Assembly (NCBI GenBank): GCA_034687125.1
Contig: JAQGBZ010000183.1
Span: forward strand, 59,130 to 123,129
Length of the DNA stretch: 64,000 nucleotides
Origin: Neelides folsomi
Taxonomy: Eukaryota; Arthropoda; Collembola; Neelipleona; Neelidae
Direction: 5' to 3'
Position 1 is the stretch's first letter. Each line of letters opens with the position of its first letter. Below are positions 24,796-37,634 of the stretch, piece after piece. Made by a program: the position numbers and the translations under genes. Below the pieces are notes generated by a model. The model ran no database searches. It saw only the letters and a list, made by a program, of their open reading frames with translations, and was not told the origin of the DNA.

Positions 24796-26185
24796 TTATT
24801 TTTTTGATTTTGCACAAAGAAATACTTCAGATGAATCGCTTCTACTAGAAGGAGGCTTAATTTGTTTAACAATCTTATAATATTTTAACATTTCATTTTC
24901 TAAAAGGGTTAAATCTCTACCAGCCCAGACTTTAGTTACGAAATGACTCCCAGTTTTAGAATTCTCTAAAGCAAATAATAGAGCTGATTTTGCGAGATCA
25001 ATGATTCTGTAATGATCCGTTTCTTTCACCCCTGAAGCATTTGGGGCCATGTCACTTAAAACAACATCAACTCCATTTTTAATATTGGGGATTTTTAAAA
25101 TTTCTTCCCGAACTTTCGAATCGGTAAAATCTGAGAAAGGGAAGAGGATTGCTCCAGGAAGGGGATCAATGTGAAGAAGATCAACAGCAACAATCGTCCC
25201 AGTCTCTGCATTTTTTACTGAAATAGATATAATAAGTATTAAAATATCACAGGTTCATGTTTAAAGGTTATTGACTTATTGAAATTAATTGAAACGTGTA
25301 GTTAGATAAAGTTAAAATGAACAAACTTACCAGTTCCCTCACTATTGATACGTTTAACGGCAACTTGAGTCCAAGCTCCAGGTGCCGCTCCACATTCGAC
25401 CACAATCGACCCTGATTTGAGTATTTTAAGCTTGTCGTCTATTTGGATCAACTTGAAGGCACTTCTTGCTCTAATTGAATATTAACTCGTTAACATTTGA
25501 ACAAAATATACTCCAATATTCATATAATGTTAGGAGTTTCCTCAAAGCATTTGTTTTAACAGCATTCTTTAACTTGTATTATTGCACCTGTAATTAAGAT
25601 CTTGAGCCTTCTTCACATAAGGATCATTTAGCTGTCTCGTCAACCACTCATGGGAGCTTTTGCCCTTTGCATTTTTTGGTACGATTTTATCACACTTCAG
25701 CGACGTGTGAAATTTCCTGAATAAAACGAAGGTTTCATATCTGCAGCATCTGTCAAAATAGCCATTATTACTTAAAGACCTTCAATTGACCACACAAAGA
25801 TCTGTATAATATATTTAAATTATCAATTACTCAAACTCAAATATACTTAATTAATCCCATTCAAATTTCACTAACGAGAGTTTATAAGTAGTTTATAAGT
25901 AGAATAAATATAATAATTTCATTTCATATTTTTTATTAGTGGAATTTAATATAGTTCTTCAGAGAATCGTTAAACACACAAATACATGAGGATCCTTACA
26001 TAAAATACACAGGAGTTAGTTAATTGACATTTGAAAGAAAGAGTACAAAAGTAACGTTCTTCTTTTCCAGGGATCTTCAACGCCGAACGAATTTTATTTG
26101 GGGTGAAAGGAGAAACGTTCTATTTGTGCTAGATAGGGAAAGACTTGTAGACTCACCTATTGGTCGGAGTGAGTAGCAAGGTCAT
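24796..26185 (-). CDS. MRM2: Mitochondrial rRNA 2'-O-methyltransferase, FtsJ family
   Basis: SAM-dependent enzyme that 2'-O-methylates a uridine in mitochondrial large-subunit rRNA. Four exons (26185-26157, 25740-25588, 25470-25331 and 25217-24796) give 247 residues; human MRM2 has 246. The small first exon supplies MTLLLTPTN and, with YETFVLFRKFHTSLK, forms a basic hydrophobic mitochondrial targeting peptide. Conserved blocks: SSHEWLTRQLNDPYVKKA, ARSAFKL, the SAM-binding ECGAAPGAWTQ (86-96), VAVDLLHI, LSDMAPNASG, FVTKVWAG and SSEVFLCAK. The FtsJ K-D-K-E catalytic tetrad maps to K67, D163, K203 and E238. An in-frame Met farther upstream (26359) would add an acidic stretch unsuitable for mitochondrial import, so the inner start is preferred. 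The gene is head-to-head with ARL6IP1. Confidence 0.92.
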
Positions 26186-26376
26186 CTTCGTTGAGGAAGA
26201 TTCGCGCTCCACTGATTTGTTTACCCTGAAATCTTCGTGAGAGTCGATCGAGGGAGTCGATCGAGTTCGGGTTCGGAGCTCAGGGAATCCACCCCCCTCC
26301 AATTCTTTGCCCCTCTCGTCCTCGTCTTCAAAGTCTCTGCTTCTCTCCGTACAGGCCAAAGATGAAGATTTGGTAA
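26186..26376. promoter_or_regulatory. Compact bidirectional promoter, MRM2/ARL6IP1
   Basis: Only 191 bp separate the two divergent start codons. The segment is GC-richer than its surroundings and carries a tandem pair of GAGTCGATCGAG (26241-26252 and 26254-26265). A plus-strand splice acceptor sits at 26353-26354. Shared regulation of the pair is an inference from layout. Confidence 0.5.
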
Positions 26377-27789
26377 ATGAGTCAGAAAATGGAAATTTTG
26401 GTGGTGAGCTCTCTCCCTTTTATTACCCTTTTCAAATCTCCCATTTGGATTGTTAGTCTCTCCTTCATTCTCTTATATTCAACCTTCCCCTATTGACTCT
26501 CACGTTCAAGAACAGGAGAGCAATTAGTGTTCTTTGCGTAATACTCTAGTTTTTTCATGTTTTTATATAATTGAACTTTGGATAGGCGGAAAAAATTAAT
26601 GGATTTTTGTTTTGGATTAATTTGATTCAATGTATTGAGTATTAAATGAAAGGAGAGTAATCTCGTTTGAGCGATTTATCATTGTTGTAAAAGTCTTTTG
26701 TCATCTGATCTTAATGTCAGAGCCTATATTAGCTTTGACATTGACTCTGAACCCTTTCTTTGGTTTGGATTAATTCATGTGTAATGATTTTTATTGATTG
26801 AACTAATTTTTAGAACGAAGAACTTTTAAAAGATAAGTTAACACCCTGTCGAGAACTCTGCCCCATTCTCTTGGACGTCTTTGTGTGGAGAAAAGATGTT
26901 TATCCATGCATTTTAACTGGGGTCATCACACTATTTTTTGGGTAATTGAATTATTTGATTACTATTTACAAAACTACATGAAGAGCTTTCATAATGACAA
27001 ATTACTCGATTTTTTTGACCATTATCAATATTTTGTATTTCAGGCTGCTTTGGTATGTGGAACCACCAATTATCACAGGTAATTTATTACATCATAATAT
27101 TTAAATATTTTTGTCAAAATCTTGATATTCGAATATGTGGAGATGTGGAGTGAGAACATTGAGAGGTTTATAATTTTTTAAATGATTGTGTAGCTTTTGC
27201 CGTTTTTGGCCTCGTGGTCACACTCGCTGACTTTTTCCTTCCAATGGTGTCCAAAACTGTGAGTTATCCAGAAGATTGGACATCAGAAAAAGAAAAGAAA
27301 TTTTCAATCTTTGTCAATCGAATTGCTTACTACAGTGTTCAAATCTGGAATTTTCAAGTCACACTTGACGAATGGAAAAAGGAGAGACCCAATTTCGTGA
27401 GTACCTATGCCATTTGAATGGAACATGAAATGAAATAAACTGAAAATTCATATTGAAAATTCAAAAATTAAAAGCAATTTGTAACATATGTGGAATTTTT
27501 TTTAGTATTCATCGATTGTCATTTTTCTGCTTCTCCTCCTTGCTTGGATTGGAAACATAGTCAACAACCTCTTCATCCTTTACATTCTTGGTTAGTAAAT
27601 CAAATTGCAAATTTCTTGAATGTTGTGTCACTAATTTAATTAATAAAATTATTATTTATTATTCATATTTTAGTTCTCTTCTTTGCTCTTCTTCCTGGAC
27701 TTTTGCACCGCCGAATTTTGCAGATGTACTTTTCCTTCGCGATCATTGGGATTGCCAACTGTTTGGGCATCAAAAGAAAGACAACTTAA
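26377..27789 (+). CDS. ARL6IP1: ARL6-interacting protein 1 (reticulon-like ER membrane protein)
   Basis: ER-shaping membrane protein of 197 residues (human 203). Exons: 26377-26403, 26814-26941, 27044-27078, 27194-27396, 27506-27590 and 27674-27789. Two hydrophobic hairpins are visible. The first has YPCILTGVITLFFGLLWYV and ITAFAVFGLVVTLADFFLP, matching the family's tandem helices and the LADYLVP-type motif. The second has SSIVIFLLLLLAWIGNIVN and LFILYILVLFFALLPGLL. An amphipathic, charged middle section (EKEKKFSIFVNRIAYYSVQI) lies between them. The C-terminus KRKTT fits a KxKxx ER-retrieval signal. The exon 1 donor is ambiguous between two GTs three bases apart; the GTGAGC site was chosen. 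A spliced 5' UTR is possible from the acceptor at 26354. Confidence 0.9.
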
Positions 27790-30366
27790 ATTGTCGGAAA
27801 GATTTAGCCAAATCAACCTACCAAACCTTTCAGGGGAACACGCACTTTTAATCAAGCTCTTATCCTTCCGACTCTTCTCTTTATATTCAACATTACTCAA
27901 ATGATGCATCTCAATTTTTACATTCAAGCTTCAATGACATCTCATCCATCATCTGCTAATTATTGCCTCAACAAGTGAGATGTTGTTTTAAATGTAAATA
28001 CTACGAGAATTTATCTAAAAGTACTTTAAAAGAGCTACTTTTAAAACGAGGTAACAATTTGTACGGTAAGTTTAAATGTTTACCAAACATTAGCTAAGTT
28101 GGATATTTAAGTGTAAGTTTAAATAGCCAATAGCGTGGGTATGTTGGATAAGTAATTAAACTCTCAATGAGTATTTTATATCCCGCTTTAATATTCACCT
28201 TGTTGTGATCATGGTCATGTCAATTTTAACTCAATTATTATATACTCAAGTCAAGAGTAAAATTACATACCTAATAACGTTCGATTTTATTGAATATGTA
28301 TGTTTTGCCCTTTTTAAACCGTTACTCAAATATGCAGTTTTAAATAATAATAAATAGGTAACATAGAGTTAGTCCGAACAATTTTTGATATAATGTATAC
28401 CTAAAATAATATATAATAAGTACAATATCTGTAATTATAATTGTTCTCAATAATTTTTCATATTATTAATTTCTTAATTTGATATTAAAATGGCATATTA
28501 CCATTTGTTTCACTTTACCAGACTATTTGTTTTAATGCAATAATATTAAGCATCTATTGTAAAATAGCTCTTTTAAATACAAATATTTTAGTAGTTTAAA
28601 AAACGATATAACGGCTTTTATTTTAAGTTTTAATATATAGGTATACTCTATGTAATATAGTTATATTTATTAAGACTTGGACTTGTAGATGAAGTTGATT
28701 TTGATTTGCCATATAATACCTTCATTATAATAGATTGATAATAAAATATAATATGTTTTGGATATTATCTTACATTTAATGACATAATTAGAATTTGAAA
28801 ATTTATACTACATATATTACTGTATAATGCAAAAATTGAATTCAATTTCAAATCAATTAGGTAACTCAACGTTATGTTATGTATCGATCGGAAATATATA
28901 GGAGAACCTTTTGAGTTTCTTTGTAATATGAAGTATTAATTTTAGATTCAATAATTTTATACATTAACTTTAAAGTAAGTAGTTACGTATGCGCATTAAA
29001 TATACGATTTTCACTTGGATGTGAAATTGTGTGATGGTCAAGTATGTGTATGTAATCTATACGTAATTAGTTAAATTAATTATAGAATATAAGCATTAGA
29101 CTATAGTTGTTTGAAATCTGGATGTGTCATTTTACTAATAAACTAATTATTGGGCATTGGTTTCGTATACAATCTTTATTGCAGGAATTATAATTAAACA
29201 TATAGCTATAAGTTAATTGGCCATTTAAAATTCGTTTAGCTTTTATGCCCAATTATGATGAGCATCTCTATTAATTACTGATCAAAGTACTACATGCATG
29301 GTATGTAAGATATATTACTTATTTTAAAATGATTTGTGGTTTTAAACGCTAGTCATTCATTTCATTTCCATTAATAAGTAAATATAATTTTCATAAATGT
29401 ATTATAAGTAGGTCTGTATACAAATAAGGTTTTATATTATTGTATAATAATTTTTAAATCTTATTCTGTTTGAACAATAATATACCTCTAGATGATTTTC
29501 TAGTGCATGCTTAAAATTTAAAATCAGTTCTTTTCTTGTTAAATTTTTACATAAGTTTATGGTTATTAAATTAGACATGTAATTTATTCTTCCCAAACTA
29601 TAATCTTTATTGTTATCATATTTGATCTTCTTTCCTAATTGGCAAAGATGAATGGGTCCTTGAAAATATTTGATTAAAATTATTAGTAAATTAAAATCTA
29701 TTAATCAATAAAAGTACAAACGGGGACATCCAATTTTAACCCGAATATGAATAATATAAAAAGGTTAAATTTTCTTCTAATACTACTTATAATAAATAGT
29801 TGTAAATACTCTTTCTTAAAAGAATACATAACAATTACGACAGGCATTAATTATGCTTTAACTAGAAATTTTAAACAAACGTTACGTTTCTTAATATTGT
29901 TTTAAGTTTAAATGTGTTGTGTAATGTAATAAAATGTGAAAGTTAACCTCTTTTATTAATGATTAATGATAGAAAACAATTTATATCATTCATTTTATGG
30001 TCCATTAAACATTCATCTTCATTTATATCAAATCATAAATTACACACTAGCACACTTGTTGATCGGACTTATGTTAATAACATTAATGTTAAGTAACATA
30101 CCTAATAATGATACATAATTTACCTAAGCATTATTACAAACAAGCAAAGACTTTTATCTTACTTGGAATGGATATAGTACATAGGTATATCAATCACAAT
30201 CACTGTTTTGAGAGTTCACAATATAATACATTAATACTTTTACAATTAGTATGCTTACTTACAAAATAATATTAACTATACTCTACTTATTATTTAACAA
30301 TTATTTGAGTTTACTTTACATTTATTATGCAATACAACAACCTAAATATGTTTATCTGAATTTACA
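27790..30366. other. AT-rich intergenic region, no gene seen
   Basis: About 2.6 kb of very AT-rich DNA separates the convergent ARL6IP1 (plus) and LRR protein (minus). There are no open frames of note, no conserved-looking segments and no repeat unit recognised. Confidence 0.55.
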
Positions 30367-32787
30367 CTATTTATCATTTGTACGAACGTATTTATGTATG
30401 AAATTGATTCTCTCTCGTTTTTCTGGGGGAATTTGTTTGGGCAGACACGGAGTATCTTTTTTTAATCTTTCGAGAATAAAATCACACGGGAGTCGGGGCA
30501 TTTTTGCTGAAAACCAAGGAAGTGCTCCGGTTTCTCGATAATTCCTCTTATCTAACCACGTTTTTCCAAGAATCAACAATATGAAAAATACTTCCACTCC
30601 AATTGTTATATACCACCAAAATTCAGTATCTTCAATTTCTTGAATGCAGGCTACACTATAGCTCAATCTTGCTAGCTAAAATAGATAGAAAAAAGATATT
30701 CAATCTTTAAAATCAATTCTTTTCAAATTCAGAAATCAATAAATTTTGTTTACCGCAACTTGATGTCCATATTTGTCTTTAAAATTGCTGCAGTATATTT
30801 TTTCATGGTCGAAGAATTTTTTTATATCACGTCTAAAAATCGGCTAAAGTTGATATTATAAAATTAGTTTATTTCCTATTGAACTCTGTAAATTATTATT
30901 AAAATTATAACTATTTAGTTAAATATTATAAGTATATAAAATTGTGTACCAAAATGTCACGGATGGAGTAACAATCACACAATATATAATTGTAGCCTAA
31001 GCTCGTCACTCCACTCCCGACAGTTCTATGAATCGCGTTGAGAATCCTACTAGGGAACTAAAAAAGAAAGAGAAAGTTTGTATTTAACTTTGACTGGACC
31101 TTAGAGATTTACAAATAACCCAGAGGAGTCAATGTACCTTTTCGATTTCGTTGTGGTCGAGACCAAGATAGTTCATACGAGAAAGAAATGGCGAATCGTC
31201 CAGGGGCTCAAGGTTGGCAATTTCATTGTAGCTGGCGTCGAAGATTTGGAGGTCTTTATAGTCTTCTCTTTTCCCCAGCGGGCTTATATCTTTAATTGAG
31301 TTGTGGGACACATAAAGTCGAACTGTTGGAGAAGGAAGATCCGGAAGGTTTGTCAAGTTCCTTCCTGTACAATTGACCTCAAGTGAAATTGATACATTCC
31401 CGTGTTTTCCATTATGAACAGGTTCATGACCTTTGGGGATATTTTCATTATATCGGAGAGCTTCCAACTTGCACTCGCATCCAATATCATCCACTTTCCC
31501 GCATTTTTCTTTTAATGCCTGTAGGATTCCAATTTGATGTAAATGATAGGCTTTTTTATTTCATTGGCCCTACTTATTCAGAGTTTTTTATTTGGTCATA
31601 AATCACTTTAGGTGTATCAAATGATTCAAATGAGGCAAATTGATATTTGATGTAGCATACGGTTTTGGCTTTGAGAACTCCAAGAAATGTGTAGGAGTTC
31701 TCAGTTGTCGTCCCATCCATCTCGCAAAAAATGTCATCTTGGAAATTCAAGAAATTGCTTTTTTCTCCTTCTTTTTCCGTCCATAGCTCCCAAAGCTCTT
31801 CCATAACCCATTTACATGTTATGTTGCTTCCTGTGGACATTAGGAAAATGTATTATATCTAAAATTGGACCCATACACAATAGCATAAGTATACAATAGA
31901 TGTGTCAATACAGTAAGGTATGCGTATGATATTCCATACATGCATATGTAAGTACAATGTGATACGGTATGTTAGATATTGTAGGATATGTGTGAACGTA
32001 TAAATATTTTGTATAGTGTAGTATTAAATCTGGTATAAAAGAGCATTTATTTAAACCTAAAATCTTCAAAGATTTGAGTCCCTTTAGAGAGTTGAGTGGA
32101 AAAGACGAAAATGGATGGTTTGAAACATCTAAAAGCAACAAAGGGATTAACTTTATTTATTTATTTTACGCTTCAGTAAATCATCAAAGAAAATATATAT
32201 TTAATGTTTTGAACTTTGAAATACTATAAAAGTAAATTAAAATTAAACCTTTGACGTATTTCAATGTGCAATTGTGAAATTCAATGAACTTCAAATTTTC
32301 GAAAATAGCAAATATTTCTAAATGAAAAGTTGAGTTGAGTAGCATAAGATTTGAGATTTGTATCAAGTCGATTGTCCCAACCTTAAAAAGTGAATTATCA
32401 ATACAATTTCTTTACTTACTATGAACAAATAGAAGAATATATGGTTTATCATATTAAACTATACTCTATATCTGTTATATACATATCTGTAAATGTTAAG
32501 GTTCTTACCGTTTGAGAGTTTTTTTCAAGATTTCTTAAAGCTTTTTCTAAAGTGAGAAAGCTCCTAATATTTGTTCCATCACACGAAAGGGTCTTGTTCT
32601 GAAGTGTGCAAAAATTGTTTTGAACCAAAGGTTGCGAAGCACTTGGGGTGGAAAATGAAAGGACGAAGAACAAAAAGAGAAATAACGACGGCACTTTTTG
32701 TTTAATCTCGCACTTTTTCCCATTTTCCTTCCTTTCACCTTTCCTTTTCATTAGGGGACGATTCATTTTGGTTAAAATCAAATTCAT
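30367..32787 (-). CDS. Leucine-rich-repeat transmembrane protein, halfway-like
   Basis: Single-pass surface protein of 513 residues in eight coding exons: 32787-32509, 32381-32249, 32128-32057, 31830-31661, 31518-31138, 31057-30950, 30843-30754 and 30675-30367. It has an N-terminal hydrophobic signal ([14 protein letters not shown], about 32-45), a Cys-containing LRR cap (FCTLQNKTLSCDG), weak LRRs, then clear ones (LYVSHNSIKDISPL, IFDASYNEIANLEPL, YLGLDHNEIEKV). A Cys-rich cap follows (LCDCYSI, YCSN, VACIQ), then a transmembrane helix at about 430-448. The cytoplasmic tail contains ALPWFSAKMPRLPCDF, which recalls the C-terminus of insect protein halfway, an LRR protein affecting moulting in Drosophila. 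That match is from memory. Two weak GTTTAA donors flank exons 3 and 4, though phases hold. Confidence 0.75.
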
Positions 32788-33108
32788 TATTTTCTTCCTT
32801 TCCTTTCACTTTCAACAGTTTCAACCATACAATTTTAAGTTTTAGTTGGTTCACTTTATTAAAAATAACCATAATATTCTTCTCACGAACACGCACACTT
32901 CCAAGCTGAAAGAAATGGGATTTATTAAAGTGAGGATAAATTAAAATCTCGCCAGTCTACTTGATAAATACTTATGAATTCTCCAGACCTAAAATAAGAG
33001 ATATTTTCATGATTAAATGAATAATGTGTTTGTTATATGAGAATATTATTATAAAATGTACATACATTATGTATCTGATATGTGAAATAGAATGTTAGAA
33101 TTCTTTTA

Positions 33109-33132
33109 CTAGAAGGCATATATGCCTTCTAG
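33109..33132. repeat. Perfect 24-bp palindrome
   Basis: Each half is CTAGAAGGCATA and its reverse complement, with no spacer. It lies within the inferred 5' UTR intron of the LRR gene. Confidence 0.9.
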
Positions 33133-33965
33133 CCAATGTTTTTTGTGATTATTTACCCGGATGTTGAGTTGCCCTTCATAGATAAGTAACTTCTTAAATC
33201 AAACACATTCTACAATGTTACTAGCTACCTATTATGTATTAATGCTAGATCCTACCACAATTTGATTTTCCAGCTTAGGTCATATTTTAAGATTGTTATA
33301 TTTTGTAAGTTATTAACCTATGTTGTAATGCATCCAAATTTAGCTTGTGGCTAAAATTATCTATTGTTATTATTTGAATGTACTTACATACATAATTTAA
33401 TTCATGAGAATAAAACATTATACATACTTTATTTCTAAATGTAAGATCGATTCAATAAATAATCAATAAACTTTAAATTTGGAATTTTTACTTTTTACAT
33501 GAGCTATTATATCTATTCCTTCGGTAAAAAACTCCTACCTACAGATAGATTAGGTATAATTTGATAAGTTGGATATGTAACATACGTTCCCTTTTTGGAT
33601 ATCTCTAGGTAGGTATTCTTGAATAAAACTTCTTCCAAATTGTAATATGAAACTTTTAAACTAGTCTTTTGCTTTAAACTTTGAATACTCTTCAAATTTT
33701 TTTATTTGATGTAAAGTTTATAAATTACATAGTTTTCAGAAAACTCCACTTAACCGTATCAAGTATCCAGTTTTATATAGAAAACTTATTCTATGATGGC
33801 GAACATGCTAGCATAGTAAAAATTTTCTTAAAAATATGTATAAATTGAGGTTGGAGAATTTTACAAAATCAGTCTGGAGGTCTTCAAGTAAACAATACTC
33901 ACCTATCTGTAAGTATGTATATGAAAAATATGAATACTTATAATGTGAAACAATAAAATAGTACA

Positions 33966-34034
33966 GGGTGCGTCAAAAGTTGCTTTATTTCTTTCGACAA
34001 TCGCATAAAAAAGAAAGCATCTTTTGACGCACCC
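33966..34034. repeat. 69-bp inverted repeat with GGGTGCGTCAAAAG ends
   Basis: The termini GGGTGCGTCAAAAG (33966-33979) and CTTTTGACGCACCC (34021-34034) pair perfectly over 14 bp. Pairing continues inward with one mismatch and one 4-base bulge (TGCTTT and CTTT against AAAG and AAAGC), leaving a loop of about 15 bases. The terminal inverted repeats resemble a very short MITE, but no target-site duplication is evident. A structured RNA is the alternative. Confidence 0.65.
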
Positions 34035-34358
34035 ATGATATCCATAAAAATAATTCATAATTCTTAATATTTCCCTAATCGACTTACCATTTAAATTAAT
34101 TATCAGCATACACTATCCTTGTTACTTATAACATAAGTGCCAGCATTGGGGTTCTAAACTAGACTTTTGCTTTCTAATTAATATCACAAAATATCAAAAT
34201 ACCATACTTATACTATGTACATAGAGTAATAGATAAATAGAGATAAAATTGTACACAGTTCAATTGCACGCGTGCACAATTTCGAAATATGAAGTAATAT
34301 AAACACGTACTAATATTTTGTATATGTAAGTATATAATAAAGGAAGTGTGGGCTTACC

Positions 34359-37300
34359 AAGTTCACCAAACGAAAGTCACCTTCAAGTACAAAGAAGGGT
34401 TAATATTGAATTTCCAGTCACTTTGATTTCAATTTTTAATGATAATTTTTTCTTCCCGAGACTCGTGAATGGAATGGAAAGTTAGCGTGAACCACATTGT
34501 AACGGTTTATTAAGTGAGTGAATGGAAGAGGAGACGTGAAGAGAAAGATGAGAACTGAACAACGAGGATATGCGTCCTTAGAGTTATTCCGGAGCCTGCG
34601 ATCCCCGGCTCAAACTCCAACTATTGAATCTTCTGCTCCGACGACACTCCCACTCTTATCTTCCAACCGTTTCAACCCCATATGTGAGAAATAAGAAAGG
34701 AATAGGTTCCGAAACTCAGTGAAGTCATTTAAACCTAAGTGCTTCCTTTTAAGTGCTACATAATGGACTTGTCTATTTGAACTTTTCCAATCTGGAAAAT
34801 ACATTATTACAGTAGGAGAAAACGAAATGTATTCACTAGTATCTATTACTTATGCAGTTATGCTGATGTAATGTTATACACATGTAGTTATTTTAGTTTT
34901 ACAAAACTCCAAGTTTTTCCAAAATATATTTATACCGCAAAAATAAATAATATTATCTCTCACTCGAAGGTATGTTTGAACAAAAAACAATGTTAGATTG
35001 ATTTATTATTGGTTCTTTAATTATCATTTAACAAATGGAACTGTTGTGGTTAAAGGTATACTATCTACTTTACTATCTAAAGTTAATATTGAGGATAAGC
35101 GATGTTAAGATTATTGTAGAATATTATCCTTATGGTATGTACGTATTTTGAACAGAGCTCAAGTTGGTAATAAGGGGAATAAGTTTATTTATTTAGTAAT
35201 ACGATTTACGAAATGTGGATTTAATTTGAATGAATGTATTCTCAAGAATGCGGGAAAATTGTCGTTTAGTTAAAGTATTTAATGATCCCTGAATAAATTT
35301 ATTCATTAAATAAATGAGTAAGTGTACTCGGTCATGAAAGTTTTGATGCCATGAATGTAGAGTAAACCTAATATAGAGTACGTAAACTTACATTAATAAT
35401 AGGCATGTTTTTAAGAAAATTCTTCAAAAGCCACTACTGGACTAATATGATTAGCAGCGGGCAAAAAAATAATGATTTTAAATTGCTTTTTTAAAAGATG
35501 ACAAAAGACTACAAACACAAACGTGAGAAACAATGATTACAGATAAGGTATAGGTTCACCATACAAGTTTTAATTTCTCCTCAGAGACTTAGTATCTTCT
35601 GCATGTAGTAGTAATTATCACTGGTATACTAATAATACGATGTATAAATTATATAGCAAATGTCATATAAAGTATTTATGTGTCTGAAATGTCACCCTAT
35701 TAGACATTTCCTATATTATGTAGTTATTACTAAAGTAGTATTACTAATGTAGTACTCATCTATATTAAGTATTCATTTATATTGTATGTTATAATTATCT
35801 GTAATGGTAATTTGTCATATTGCCTATGATTGATACGAGGATGAAAAGAGAGTAGAAAGTGGGATTAGAATTATGTAGTTAACAACCTCTATAGTTTTAT
35901 TCCCTCAAGAGCGATTAGTGTAATCTCAATTGAGTCCTTTTATCGTTCTTTATGCTTTCAAATTTTTCCATTGCTAACAATTTATAACCATGTTAAATTG
36001 GGTTTTAAATACCTTTAGTATATCTGAACTACTTCAAGTTTGAGTAAATATTTATTTTATTTACTCCTATACATAATATGTATTTGAGAGCATTTGTACT
36101 ATAAGTAATGAGGTATACCATATAGGTAATGATATATCTGTAATACCTACTTAAAGTTAATTTATCCAAGAGGTGTACATAAGCATTGCCGTATAGTATA
36201 TTTGTCATTTGTGTATGAGAACTCTTCATGTAATAGTTAGCCAATTAGCCTCATGTGTGGCATCTTTATAATTAATATTATAATCATTATGAGTTGTAGT
36301 AAAAATTTTAAAGCTGGTCAATATCTCTCATTACAACTGGAAAATTTTTATTTCGCAATTGATTGCTCTATTAATAATGTAAAAATCCAGGTAATGCAAT
36401 AAATGTTTAACATATAATTTTTGGTTCTTTTTATTTAGAAATATTCATTTGAAAGTAATTTGAACTTTTATTTATAATTATAATTTTATTACATATTATA
36501 ATAAGTAGGTGTATAAATTTTTCTTGAATTTATATTCTGTAGAAGCAGATTGATAGAACTTTAGAGAACTCACAAAAATTAAAAAATATATTTTAAATAT
36601 TTATATTATTTTTAAAGTTTAATTTTAATTATAAAATTGTTTTTATTATTTAAATTAATCATAATACAATTTTCTTGTGTCTAACAATAAGTAATTATTC
36701 TAACTATTTACTTTTATTTATACATATTTGTGTAGATATAATACGTCGTTTTATTCATATAGTACAGGTAATAAGTCTGTTAGATACCAAGGATAGCAAA
36801 ATACAATACGGTCAGATACCAATTTATGTGTATAATATGTAAAACCACCTATAGTAAGTATGTATCATCAGCTTCATCAATATTAAATTTATAGTAAATT
36901 ATAACCTCTTTAATAATAGATACTAACATTCAAAATACAAAAATGCTACTTATTAATAATACAATAATGCACATATCTGTATTTTTAAAAGTTGGTACGA
37001 TAAAAAATTATTGCCTAAAGAAATTATACACATAAATTACCTACATAGTTGATTACATAGGTAGTAGATTCAATCATTCGGTACTTTAACTCAAGATTTG
37101 TACAAGGCAATTTTTGATAAAATGCGTTTTGAGAATTGGAATCAAGTGAGTGTATTTTTAAACACATGAACTCATTTTTTTTGTTTTTTCTCATCACTAA
37201 TTAAAAATAATCTCTGAACTGAAGTTCAATACTTGTGAATAAAAACTAGACAAAATATTTCTCGTAGAATTAAAGTTATTACTTGCACTTTTTACTGCAT

Positions 37301-37634
37301 TATAAAAGATTGTAAGGTAGAAACATTAATTGAATCTACAAAATTACTGGTCAACAAATTAGGGTTTATAAAAGTAATAAAGGACTTAAAGTACACAATT
37401 CAAAATTACATTTATATTTAAAAAAATACTGCTGAAAACAATAAAACTACAAAGGGACACCGGGTAATCATCAGCACTCATATTCACAATAAAGTGTCAC
37501 TTTTATATAAAATATGATGCTGTTTGGCAATGATTAAGTAAAACACAAAAGTTAAATATCTTTGTAATGTGGCAATTCAAGAAACAACAGATTGGAGTAT
37601 AAGTGTCTTTGGAATGACATTTGGTCCATAAGAT
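34359..37634. other. Upstream region of LRR gene and spacer to chitinase
   Basis: 34359 to about 34650 is GC-richer and probably holds the first exon and promoter of the LRR gene. From 34800 to 37634 the DNA is AT-rich with no coding signal. The right end is the 3' flank of the chitinase gene. Confidence 0.45.

Larger units (their letters stand above)
32788..34358 (-). promoter_or_regulatory. Spliced 5' UTR of the LRR gene (inferred)
   Basis: A strong minus-strand acceptor (TTTCTTTCAG) precedes 32905, and a consensus donor (AACTTG/GTAAGCCC) cuts after 34358. This suggests a 5' UTR exon running up from 34358 into the GC-richer segment ending near 34650, a 1,452-bp intron (34357-32906), and a second exon that starts at 32905 and carries the ATG at 32787. 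The intron holds a perfect palindrome (33109-33132) and a hairpin (33966-34034). The transcription start is not defined. Confidence 0.45.

Noticed and set aside
26153-26359. Acidic N-terminal extension of MRM2 from an upstream in-frame Met
   Set aside because: It would put some 58 acidic, Arg/Ser-rich residues before a mitochondrial targeting peptide. The inner start gives 247 residues, matching the family length of about 246.
34610-34804. A 64-codon minus-strand frame upstream of the LRR gene
   Set aside because: It sits at the likely first exon and promoter of that gene, has no motif, and is most simply a chance frame or an upstream ORF.
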